A stretch of 12,021 nucleotides of DNA from Paracoccaceae bacterium (lineage in GTDB: Bacteria > Pseudomonadota > Alphaproteobacteria > Rhodobacterales > Rhodobacteraceae): positions 1 through 12,021 of the forward strand of contig DOIS01000314.1 in assembly GCA_003511785.1 (NCBI GenBank), written 5' to 3'. A program made the position numbers and the translations under genes. Shown one piece after another: positions 1 to 6,146 of the stretch. How positions within the stretch are numbered: the stretch's first letter is position 1; the number at the start of each line of letters is the position of its first letter. A model generated the notes under the pieces. It did no database searches and was not told the origin of the DNA. It worked only from the letters and a program-made list of their open reading frames with translations.

Positions 1-74
1 CCGCCAGCGGTGGGTCGCGCCCCGGGGGGGCCTGTGGGGGGGGGGTGGCGCCGCCCCCCCGCCCCCCGCCGGTG
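1..74. other. Non-coding G/C-homopolymer region beyond the acyl-CoA synthetase gene
   Basis: No convincing gene is seen here. The stretch holds runs of seven G (24-30), ten G (36-45), seven C (54-60) and six C (62-67), with a GGCGCC palindrome at 47-52. Read on the minus strand, just after the synthetase stop, the G run and the C run could pair into a very GC-rich hairpin, but no T tract follows, so it is not a typical intrinsic terminator. The minus-strand G runs could also form a G-quadruplex. Long homopolymers are also prone to sequencing and assembly length errors. Confidence 0.5.
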
Positions 75-1982
75 TCACGCGGCGGCGGTGGCGGTTTCGG
101 CCCATTCCCAGGGCCGGGTGAAGTTGCCGAGAGTGTCGGTCACTTGCGCCTCGTCCGCGCCGTTGCGCTCGACCTGGGCGACCAGGCCGCGTTTCTTGTC
201 GTCGATTACCGACACCACCCGGGCCGGGCAGCCCGCCTTCTCGAGCGCCCCGTTGTAGATGCGGGTGATCGCGTGTTTGCGCAGGTCGGGCTTGAACACC
301 TTGCCCACCGCGGTCTTGGGCAGCTCGTCCAGGATCGCGATATGCTTGGGCTGGGCGGCGCGTTCGTGCACGTGCACCTTGCAATACTCGATCAGTTCCT
401 CGGGCGTCACCGAGGCCCCGCCCACCAGTTCGACAAAGGCGCAGGGCACCTCGCCCGCATGGGCGTCGGGCTGGCCGATGGCGCCGGCGAAGGCGACCGC
501 GTCATGGCCCAGAAGCGCCTCCTCGATCTCGGCGGGGTCGATATTGTGGCCACCGCGGATGATGAGGTCCTTGGCGCGTCCGGTGATCCAGAGATAGCCG
601 TCGGCGTCCAGCCGCCCGAGATCGCCGGTGCGCAGGTACGTGTCGTGATAGAACAGGTCGCGGTTCTTCTCGGCCTCGGTATAGGTGCGGCCCACGAACA
701 CGCCGGGATTGGACACGCAGATCTCGCCAATCTCGTCAATCTCGGCCTCGACCGGGCCGTCATTGGTGGATTTGTAGATCTTCACGTCCGTATAGGGGAA
801 CGGAATGCCGATCGAGCCCACCTTCTTCTCGCCATCCACGGGGTTGCAGGAGACAAGGCAGGTGGCCTCGGTCAGGCCATAGCCCTCGACGATCTGCACG
901 CCGGTGGCCTTCTCGAAGCGCTTGAACAGTTCCATCGGCAGCGGGGCCGAGCCCGAGAACGCCATCTGCACCGAGTTGACATCCGCATCCACGGGTCGCT
1001 GCATCAGGGCCGAGATCGCCGTGGGCACGGTGATGATGAAGGAGATCTGCCAGCGTTCGATCAGTTTCCAGAAATTGTCGAACACCCCGTCCCCGCGATA
1101 GCCCGCGGGCGTGGGAAAGACCACATGCGCCCCCGAGGCCACCGCCGCCATCAGGATCACGTGGCAGGCGAAGACATGGAACAGCGGCAGCGGACAGATG
1201 ATGTTGTCCTTTTCGGTGAACAGCAGCCGGTGCCCGATCCAGCCGTTATAGACCATGCCGGAATAAGTGTGTTGTGCCACCTTGGGCATGCCGGTGGTAC
1301 CGCCGGTATGGAAATAGAAGGCCACCCGGTCGCCCTTGGAGTCGGGAAAACTCAGCGTCTTGGGCTGTTTCGACACCTCGCGGTTGAAGCTCTTGTAATC
1401 GGCATGGGCGTTATGCGCCTTGTCGGGCACCTTGGGCCGGATCAGCGGCACGATCCAGCTTTTCGGCGGGGAGAGATAGCGGTTCAAATCGACTTCCAGC
1501 ACGGTATGCACATGCGGCGCATGGCGCACGGCATCGACCACCTTCTGGGAAATGTCGGTCTTGGGGAAAGGTTTGAGCGTGACCACCACCTTGGCGTCGG
1601 TCTCGCGCAGGATCGAGGCGATCTGCTCGGGCTCCAGGAGCGGGTTGATCGGGTTGGCGATCCCCGCGATGGCGCCGCCCAGCAGCGTGACCACCGCCTC
1701 GTTGCAGTTGGGCAGGATATAGGCCACCACGTCATTCTCGCCCACGCCGAGGCTGCGGAACAGGTTGGCGGCCTGCACGGTGCGGTCGTGCAACGCCTGC
1801 CAGGTCAGCGTCTCGGCCTTGTCCTTGGGGCCGGACTCGATCTGGAAGCTGGACGCCTTCATGTCCGGGAACCTGGCCGTGGTCTCGGCCAGCATGGCAT
1901 AAAGCGTCTTCGGCAGATCACGCTCCTCCCACGGCATTTCGGTTTCGATGGCCAGACTGTCGGCCTTGCTGGAAAAGCTCAT
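75..1982 (-). CDS. AMP-forming acyl-CoA synthetase (AMP-binding enzyme)
   Basis: This 635-residue enzyme should activate a carboxylic acid, probably a fatty acid, with ATP to an acyl-adenylate and then to the acyl-CoA. It carries the ANL-family motifs in order: the phosphate loop HTGGTTGMPK (226-235), GYGLTE (367-372), RTGDLG (451-456), the hinge region GRAKDLIIRGG (468-478) and the C-terminal PKTAVGK with the adenylation lysine at 561. No signal peptide or membrane segment is seen, so it is cytoplasmic. The start at 1982 is chosen because GGAGG (1989-1993) lies six bases upstream; an in-frame ATG ten codons earlier has no such site. About 74 residues follow Lys561, longer than the few tens usual for FadD-type enzymes. 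Chain-length preference cannot be read from sequence. It lies 163 bp downstream of the ABC exporter on the same strand, separated by hairpins, so it is probably its own transcription unit. Confidence 0.93.
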   Translation of the reverse strand: MSFSSKADSLAIETEMPWEERDLPKTLYAMLAETTARFPDMKASSFQIESGPKDKAETLTWQALHDRTVQAANLFRSLGVGENDVVAYILPNCNEAVVTLLGGAIAGIANPINPLLEPEQIASILRETDAKVVVTLKPFPKTDISQKVVDAVRHAPHVHTVLEVDLNRYLSPPKSWIVPLIRPKVPDKAHNAHADYKSFNREVSKQPKTLSFPDSKGDRVAFYFHTGGTTGMPKVAQHTYSGMVYNGWIGHRLLFTEKDNIICPLPLFHVFACHVILMAAVASGAHVVFPTPAGYRGDGVFDNFWKLIERWQISFIITVPTAISALMQRPVDADVNSVQMAFSGSAPLPMELFKRFEKATGVQIVEGYGLTEATCLVSCNPVDGEKKVGSIGIPFPYTDVKIYKSTNDGPVEAEIDEIGEICVSNPGVFVGRTYTEAEKNRDLFYHDTYLRTGDLGRLDADGYLWITGRAKDLIIRGGHNIDPAEIEEALLGHDAVAFAGAIGQPDAHAGEVPCAFVELVGGASVTPEELIEYCKVHVHERAAQPKHIAILDELPKTAVGKVFKPDLRKHAITRIYNGALEKAGCPARVVSVIDDKKRGLVAQVERNGADEAQVTDTLGNFTRPWEWAETATAAA

Positions 1983-2087
1983 GGCTTTCCTCCCTCCCCT
2001 TGAGGCCCGCAATCCGGGCGAAATTCGAAAAAATCCCGCTCAGGATGGGCAGAAAAGCCCCGCGCGTGCAAGACGCGCCTTGATGTA

Positions 2088-2112
2088 AGGCAAAGCCACG
2101 GCACCCCGTGGC
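2088..2112 (-). terminator. Candidate terminator after the ABC exporter gene
   Basis: On the minus strand a perfect seven-pair stem, GCCACGG/CCGTGGC (2095-2112) with a four-base loop, is followed by TTTGCCTT. It starts about 33 bases past the exporter stop codon. The T tract is interrupted, so termination may be partial. A second, weaker hairpin (2062-2078, six pairs) lies farther downstream towards the synthetase gene. Confidence 0.4.
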
Positions 2113-2145
2113 GGCAGACGGCCTTGCCCGGGCGCCCACCCCACC

Positions 2146-3966
2146 CTACTCGGCGGCGAGGCCGTCGGTGAATTGCAGCCGCGCCAGCCGCGCATAAAGC
2201 CCGCCCTCGGCCACCAGCGCGTCGTGGCTGCCCTGGGCGATGATGCGGCCCTGGTCGAGCACCACGATGCGGTCGGCCTTCTTCACCGTGGCCAGCCGGT
2301 GCGCCACGATCAGCGTGGTGCGGCCCTGGGCCAGCCGGTCGACGGCCTGCTGGACCAGCCGTTCGCTCTCGGCGTCGAGCGCGCTCGTGGCCTCGTCCAG
2401 AAGCAGGATCGGCGCGTCCCGCAGGATCGCGCGGGCGATGGCAATCCTTTGCTTCTGGCCGCCCGAGAGCATCACGCCGCGCTCGCCCACGGAGGAGTCG
2501 TAGCCCTCGGGCAGCGCCATGATGAACTCGTGCGCGGCGGCGGCGCGGGCGGCGGCCTCGACCTCGGCATCGCTGGCCTCGGGGCGGCCGAAGCGGATGT
2601 TGTCGCGCGCCGAGGCGGCGAAGATCACCGGGTCCTGCGGCACCAGCGCCATGTGGCGGCGGAACTCGGCGCGCGCCATCTCGGTCAGCGCCACGCCGTC
2701 GATGGTGATCCGCCCCGTGTCGGGGTCGTAGAAGCGCAGCAGGAGTTGCATGATCGTGGTCTTGCCCGCGCCCGAGGGGCCGACGAAGGCCACCGTTTCA
2801 CCGGGTGCGATGTCGAGGGTCACATCGTCCAGCGCGGGCGCGTCGGGGCGGGCGGGGTAGCGGAACGAGACCGCGTCGAAGCCGATCGCGCCCGCGACCG
2901 GCTCCGGCAGCGCGCGGGGCTGGGCCGGGTCGGTGACGCTGTCCATCTCGTCGAGAAGCTCGGTCAGCCGTTCGGTGGCGCCGGCGGCGCGTTGCAGCTC
3001 GCTCCAGATCTCCGAGAGTGCGGCGACCGAGCCCGCGACCATCACCGAATAGATCACGAACTGGATCAGCGCGCCTTCGCTCATGGCACCCGAGCGCACC
3101 GAGTTGGCGCCCATCCAGAGCACGCCGACGATTCCCGCGAACACGAGAAAGATCACGATCACCGTCATCAGCGCGCGCACGAAGATGCGCCGGCGGGCCA
3201 CGTCGTAGGACGTCCCGGTCACCGCGGCGAAGGCGTGACGGCTGGCGTCCTCGGCGGTGAAGGCCTGCACCGTCTGCACCGCCGAGAGCGCCTCGGAGGC
3301 GTTGCCCGAGGACGCGGCGATCCAGTCCTGGTTCTCGCGGCTGATGACGCGCAGGCGGCGACCCAGGGTCAGGATCGGCACGATTACCACCGGCACGATC
3401 AACAGCACCATGCCGGTGAGCTTGGCCGAGGTCAGCAGCATCAGGAACAACCCGCCCACGAACAGCAGTATGTTGCGCAGCGCGATCGAGGCCGAGGAGC
3501 CCAGCACCGACTGGATCAGCGTGGTGTCGGTGGTGATGCGCGAGAGCACCTCGCCGGTCATGATCTGCTCGTAGAAGCGCGGGCTCATCCCGATCACCCG
3601 GTCGAACACCGCCTTGCGGATGTCGGCCACCACGCGTTCGCCCAGCCTGGTCACCAGCGCGTAGCGCAGGCCCGTGCCGAGCGCGAGGATCGCCGCGATG
3701 CCCAGCGCGGCCATGAAATACTGGTCCAGCAGCGCGCTGTCGGCGGCGCGGAAATTGTCCACCACCCGGCGCACCGCCAGCGGCAGGGTGAGCGAAACGC
3801 AGGCCGTCAGCACCAGCGCCGCCAGCGAGGCCGCGATCAGCCCCTTGTAGGGTTTCATGAAGGGCCAGAGCGCCGACAGCCCCTTGAGGTTGCGCGAGGT
3901 GGCGCGCTCCTCCTCCGCGCCGGGCGCGGCGGGTTGGGGGCTTCGGGTCGAGCGCGAGCGGGCCAT
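2146..3966 (-). CDS. MsbA-like ABC exporter, fused permease and ATPase half-transporter
   Basis: This 606-residue protein is a half-size ABC exporter expected to work as a homodimer in the inner membrane. After a charged N-terminal tail, hydrophobic segments near residues 42-64, 85-105, 164-180, 184-204, 266-287 and 302-320 fit the six-helix type I exporter domain. The nucleotide-binding domain follows: Walker A GPSGAGKTT (396-404), Q-loop VPQD (Gln444), signature LSGGQ (500-504), Walker B ILLLDEATSALD (520-531) and the H-loop histidine 556. All key residues are intact. The start is supported by AAGGAAG (3971-3977) just upstream. The family includes MsbA (lipid A flippase) and many lipid or drug exporters, and the substrate cannot be assigned here. 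The neighbouring acyl-CoA synthetase would fit a lipid role, but that is only a suggestion. It appears to be transcribed alone. Confidence 0.93.
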   Translation of the reverse strand: MARSRSTRSPQPAAPGAEEERATSRNLKGLSALWPFMKPYKGLIAASLAALVLTACVSLTLPLAVRRVVDNFRAADSALLDQYFMAALGIAAILALGTGLRYALVTRLGERVVADIRKAVFDRVIGMSPRFYEQIMTGEVLSRITTDTTLIQSVLGSSASIALRNILLFVGGLFLMLLTSAKLTGMVLLIVPVVIVPILTLGRRLRVISRENQDWIAASSGNASEALSAVQTVQAFTAEDASRHAFAAVTGTSYDVARRRIFVRALMTVIVIFLVFAGIVGVLWMGANSVRSGAMSEGALIQFVIYSVMVAGSVAALSEIWSELQRAAGATERLTELLDEMDSVTDPAQPRALPEPVAGAIGFDAVSFRYPARPDAPALDDVTLDIAPGETVAFVGPSGAGKTTIMQLLLRFYDPDTGRITIDGVALTEMARAEFRRHMALVPQDPVIFAASARDNIRFGRPEASDAEVEAAARAAAAHEFIMALPEGYDSSVGERGVMLSGGQKQRIAIARAILRDAPILLLDEATSALDAESERLVQQAVDRLAQGRTTLIVAHRLATVKKADRIVVLDQGRIIAQGSHDALVAEGGLYARLARLQFTDGLAAE

Positions 3967-3997
3967 GAAACTTCCTTTTCGGTCGGTGCGGCGGGCG

Positions 3998-4028
3998 GGC
4001 CGCGTCAGGGCCGCGTCAGGGCCGTTTC
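3998..4028. repeat. Short 11-bp tandem duplication upstream of the ABC exporter
   Basis: The unit GGCCGCGTCAG occurs twice in direct succession (3998-4008 and 4009-4019), followed by a partial third copy starting GGCCG with a diverged end. It lies in the non-coding gap between the exporter start and the tRNA gene. No function is evident, and replication slippage is the simplest origin. Confidence 0.6.
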
Positions 4029-4099
4029 ATGGCCTTGACGCCGCCCGGGGTCAAGCGCGCCGTGGCGGGCGGGCGGATTTGTCGGGGCCTGGAGAAGAG

Positions 4100-4173
4100 T
4101 GGAGCGGGTAGACGGAATCGAACCGACATAGCCTGCTTGGAAGGCAGGGGCTTTACCATTAAGCTATACCCGC
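4100..4173 (-). tRNA. tRNA-Gly (anticodon UCC), CCA encoded
   Basis: Read on the minus strand the sequence folds as a 74-nt tRNA. It has a seven-pair acceptor stem GCGGGTA/TACCCGC, a GCTT/AAGC D-stem with a GG-containing loop, and a perfect five-pair anticodon stem CCTGC/GCAGG. The loop CTTCCAA gives anticodon TCC (4139-4141). The variable loop has four bases and the T-arm loop reads TTCGATT. The discriminator is T and the CCA end is encoded (4100-4102). The T-stem GTCGG/CCGTC contains one T-T mismatch (50-64). UCC reads GGA and GGG glycine codons. The gene is divergent from the lytic transglycosylase, whose start codon is only 31 bases away. Confidence 0.95.
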
Positions 4174-4191
4174 TTGGGTCCGCATTGGGTA

Positions 4192-4214
4192 ATTCATCGC
4201 CATCATGCCGTCAA
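4192..4214 (-). promoter_or_regulatory. Candidate tRNA-Gly promoter overlapping the transglycosylase start
   Basis: On the minus strand, TTGACG (complement of 4209-4214, five of six matches to a sigma-70 -35 box) sits about 35 bases upstream of the tRNA 5' end. The -10 region near 4186-4192 is poor, so only the -35 box is well supported. It lies inside the first codons of the divergent transglycosylase gene. Confidence 0.3.
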
Positions 4215-5473
4215 CTGCTATCCGCCGCGCCCTGCGCCGCCTCGCCGCACCAGGGCTGGCGCTGTCTCTCGCGCTCGCCGCCGCCCCTGCCCCGGCGCAG
4301 GACCGCGCCGCCATCGAGCGGCAATTCCAGGACTGGTTGCAGGCCGAGATCTGGCCGCGGGCGCGGGCCGAAGGCGTGTCGCGCGACACTTTCCGGGCGG
4401 CGCTCGAAGGCGTGCGTCTGAACTGGGACTTGCCCGACCTGGTGCCGCCGGGGACCGAGGCGCGCACGCCCAAGCGCCAGCGCCAGGCCGAGTTCGGTCA
4501 GCCGGCACGGTATTTCAACGCCAACGCCGTGGCCGGCGCCACCCGCGTGGGGCGCGAGATGGCGCGCGCCCATGCCGCCACGCTGGCCCGCGTCGAGGCG
4601 GAGACCGGGGTGCCGGGGCGTATCGTGCTGGGCGTCTGGGGGCGCGAAAGCGGCTATGGGCGGGTGCCGATCCGGCACGACGCCTTTCGCGTGCTGGGCA
4701 CCAAGGGGTTCATGTCCACCCGCGCTGATTATTTCACCGGCGAGTTGATCGCCGCCTTGCAGATCGCGCAGGCCGGACACGTGCCCGCGGGCGCCATGAA
4801 AAGCAGCTGGGCCGGGGCGCTGGGACAGCCGCAATTCATGCCGTCAAGCTTGCTGGATTACGCCGCCGACGGGAACGGCGACGGGCGGGCCGATATCTGG
4901 GGGTCGGAGGCCGACACCATCGCCTCCATCGCCCATTACCTCGACCGACATGGCTGGGTCGCCGGGCGCGACTGGGGGTTCGAGGTGCGGGTGCCGGAGA
5001 GCGTCTCCTGCACGCTGGAGGGGCCGGACCAGGGCCGACCTATCGCCGATTGGGTGGCGATGGGGATCGATCGTGTGTCGGGCCGCCCCTTCCCCGAGCA
5101 CGAGCTGCGCGGCGAGGGGTATCTGCTGATGCCCGCCGGGCGGCATGGGCCGGCCTTCATCGTGACGCCCAATTTCTACGTGCTCAAGGATTACAACATG
5201 AGCGATCTCTACGCGCTCTTCGTGGGTCACGTGGGCGACCGCATCGCCTATGGGATGGGGGATTTTTCCGCGCCTTGGGGCAATGTCGGCGGGCTCTACC
5301 GCTCGGACGTGGCAGCCATGCAGCGCGCGCTGGAGCGGATGGGCCATGACGTGGGCGGCGCCGACGGTCTGGCGGGGTTCAAGACGCGCCGCTCGATCGG
5401 GCGCTGGCAGGAAGCGACGGGCCGCCCGGCCACCTGTTTCCCCGAGGCGGCGATGAAAGCCGAACTACGGTAA
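4205..5473 (+). CDS. Secreted lytic murein transglycosylase, MltB/SLT_2 family
   Basis: This enzyme should cleave peptidoglycan glycan strands between MurNAc and GlcNAc, forming 1,6-anhydro-MurNAc ends in the periplasm. The 422-residue product begins with a signal peptide (arginines near 7-12, hydrophobic core 15-28, likely cut after AQ at 31-32; no lipobox cysteine, so it is not a lipoprotein). The SLT_2 domain follows, with the catalytic glutamate 148 in GRESGYGR and the conserved LGQPQFMPSS (206-215). An EF-hand-like DGNGDGRADIW (222-232) recalls the calcium site of E. coli Slt35/MltB. Residues about 360-415 resemble a peptidoglycan-binding domain 1. The ATG is chosen because an in-frame stop lies at 4190-4192 and the signal peptide starts at once. 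No Shine-Dalgarno sequence is visible, so translation may be weak or leaderless. It converges with phaP and is probably monocistronic. Confidence 0.92.
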   Translation: MPSTAIRRALRRLAAPGLALSLALAAAPAPAQDRAAIERQFQDWLQAEIWPRARAEGVSRDTFRAALEGVRLNWDLPDLVPPGTEARTPKRQRQAEFGQPARYFNANAVAGATRVGREMARAHAATLARVEAETGVPGRIVLGVWGRESGYGRVPIRHDAFRVLGTKGFMSTRADYFTGELIAALQIAQAGHVPAGAMKSSWAGALGQPQFMPSSLLDYAADGNGDGRADIWGSEADTIASIAHYLDRHGWVAGRDWGFEVRVPESVSCTLEGPDQGRPIADWVAMGIDRVSGRPFPEHELRGEGYLLMPAGRHGPAFIVTPNFYVLKDYNMSDLYALFVGHVGDRIAYGMGDFSAPWGNVGGLYRSDVAAMQRALERMGHDVGGADGLAGFKTRRSIGRWQEATGRPATCFPEAAMKAELR

Positions 5474-5482
5474 GCGCAGACG

Positions 5483-5511
5483 AAAAAGGGGCAGGTCCGA
5501 AGACCTGCCCC
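5483..5511 (-). terminator. Intrinsic terminator of phaP
   Basis: A perfect ten-pair stem GGGGCAGGTC/GACCTGCCCC (5488-5511) is closed on the minus strand by a TTCG tetraloop in its stabilising C(UUCG)G setting, followed by TTTTT (5483-5487). It lies about 50 bases past the phaP stop. The transglycosylase stop is just upstream on the other strand, where no T tract follows, so it should work mainly for phaP and only partly in the other direction. Confidence 0.85.
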
Positions 5512-5562
5512 AGAACTTGCACCGGGTTGGGAGGAGAGGGTGCAAATCCGTGTTCGCGCCGA

Positions 5563-6015
5563 TTACTTGGCGGCTGCGGTGGCTTTCTTGGCCGCGGCGG
5601 TCGCGTCGTTGGTCGCCTTCTTGACGGCGGCGGTCGCGTCCTCGCTCATGTCCTTGCCGGCAGCCATCAGCAGTTCGACGGTTTCCATCTGAACCTTCTT
5701 GGCGATCTCGGCATAGGCGGCCATGTTCTCGGCGGCCACTTCGGCGGAGGCCGAGGCGAAATCGGTCATCGCCTTGGCATAGTCGGCCGGCTCGGCCTTG
5801 GCCTTGGACATTTCGGCCATCTTGGCAATGGTGTCCTTGGTCCAGGCGCTGCTGATCTCGGCCGACTTCTCGGCGGCTTCCAGGGCGACGCCCGAGAGCT
5901 TCTCGCTCAGGGTGGCCTGGGTCTTGAACGCGTCTTCCATGGCCTTGGTGTCCACGGGGAAGGCGCCCATCATGTCTTTCATCATGGCGGTGTAGTCTTG
6001 CTGCTTGGTAGCCAT
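5563..6015 (-). CDS. phaP: Phasin, PHA granule-associated protein
   Basis: Phasins coat the surface of polyhydroxyalkanoate granules and control their size and number. The 150-residue product is predicted almost wholly helical, rich in Ala, Lys, Glu and Met, with no cysteine and no signal peptide. It opens with a QDYTAMMKDMM segment and has an amphipathic core through about residue 120, as in the short Rhodobacterales phasins. The tail from about 128 is an Ala/Lys repeat (VKKATNDATA, AAKKATAAAK), reminiscent of the basic DNA-binding tails of PhaF-type phasins but much shorter. The start at 6015 is chosen over the ATG at 6060 because AAGGA (6024-6028) lies eight bases upstream and the extra 15 residues look non-coding. 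It lies 131 bp downstream of phaC with its own promoter and palindromic operators, and ends in a strong terminator. It is likely controlled by PhaR. Confidence 0.9.
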   Translation of the reverse strand: MATKQQDYTAMMKDMMGAFPVDTKAMEDAFKTQATLSEKLSGVALEAAEKSAEISSAWTKDTIAKMAEMSKAKAEPADYAKAMTDFASASAEVAAENMAAYAEIAKKVQMETVELLMAAGKDMSEDATAAVKKATNDATAAAKKATAAAK

Positions 6016-6023
6016 TGTCCAAA

Positions 6024-6028
6024 TCCTT
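6024..6028 (-). promoter_or_regulatory. Ribosome binding site of phaP
   Basis: AAGGA on the minus strand, eight bases before the ATG at 6015. It decides for this start over an in-frame ATG 45 bases upstream. Confidence 0.65.
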
Positions 6029-6071
6029 GTGCTCTGTGGCGGGCTCTGCCGCCGGGTCAACTTCTGAGGAC

Positions 6072-6100
6072 AATATGCTTGCTGCGCCGCAGCATTTCAA
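6072..6100 (-). promoter_or_regulatory. Candidate sigma-70 promoter of phaP
   Basis: On the minus strand, TTGAAA (complement of 6095-6100; five of six -35 matches) is separated by exactly 17 bases from CATATT (complement of 6072-6077; four of six -10 matches). Transcription would start near 6065, giving a leader of about 50 bases before phaP. The spacer is filled by a perfect 15-bp palindrome of the PhaR-operator type, so a bound regulator would directly block RNA polymerase. This promoter would let phaP be expressed apart from phaC. Confidence 0.6.
6080..6094. promoter_or_regulatory. Palindromic operator 1, PhaR-type, inside the phaP promoter
   Basis: TGCTGCG-C-CGCAGCA is a perfect inverted repeat with core CTGC-GCC-GCAG (6082-6092). 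It matches the CTGC-N3-GCAG element that, as I recall, was reported for PhaR of Rhodobacter sphaeroides upstream of phaP. It occupies the -35/-10 spacer, as expected for a repressor site. That PhaR binds here is inference. Confidence 0.6.
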
Positions 6101-6110
6101 GGAATTTTTG

Positions 6111-6121
6111 CTGCGGCGCAG
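6111..6121. promoter_or_regulatory. Palindromic operator 2, PhaR-type, upstream of the phaP promoter
   Basis: CTGC-GGC-GCAG is the second copy of the same palindrome, the reverse complement of operator 1. Its centre lies 29 bp from that of operator 1, close to three helical turns, which would put two bound proteins on the same face of the DNA. It lies just upstream of the -35 box, flanked by A/T-rich DNA. Confidence 0.55.
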
Positions 6122-6146
6122 AAAATTTCTGTAATATAAAGCGAAA

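Noticed and set aside
20..70. CRISPR, IS end or attachment site in the G/C-rich start of the window
   Set aside because: No regular repeats with spacers, no transposase and no integrase nearby; only homopolymer runs.
45..2003. Long plus-strand open frame opposite the acyl-CoA synthetase
   Set aside because: It mirrors the minus-strand gene in a GC-rich genome and has a His/Gly/Arg-rich composition without any domain; the opposite strand carries a full motif set.
2173..4038. Long plus-strand open frame opposite the ABC exporter
   Set aside because: Extremely His/Arg/Gly-rich with no motifs, an antisense shadow of a well-defined ABC protein.
4100..4173. The tRNA-Gly as an integration site for a genomic island
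   Set aside because: No integrase and no direct repeat of the tRNA 3' end is visible in the window; flanking genes look like core chromosome.
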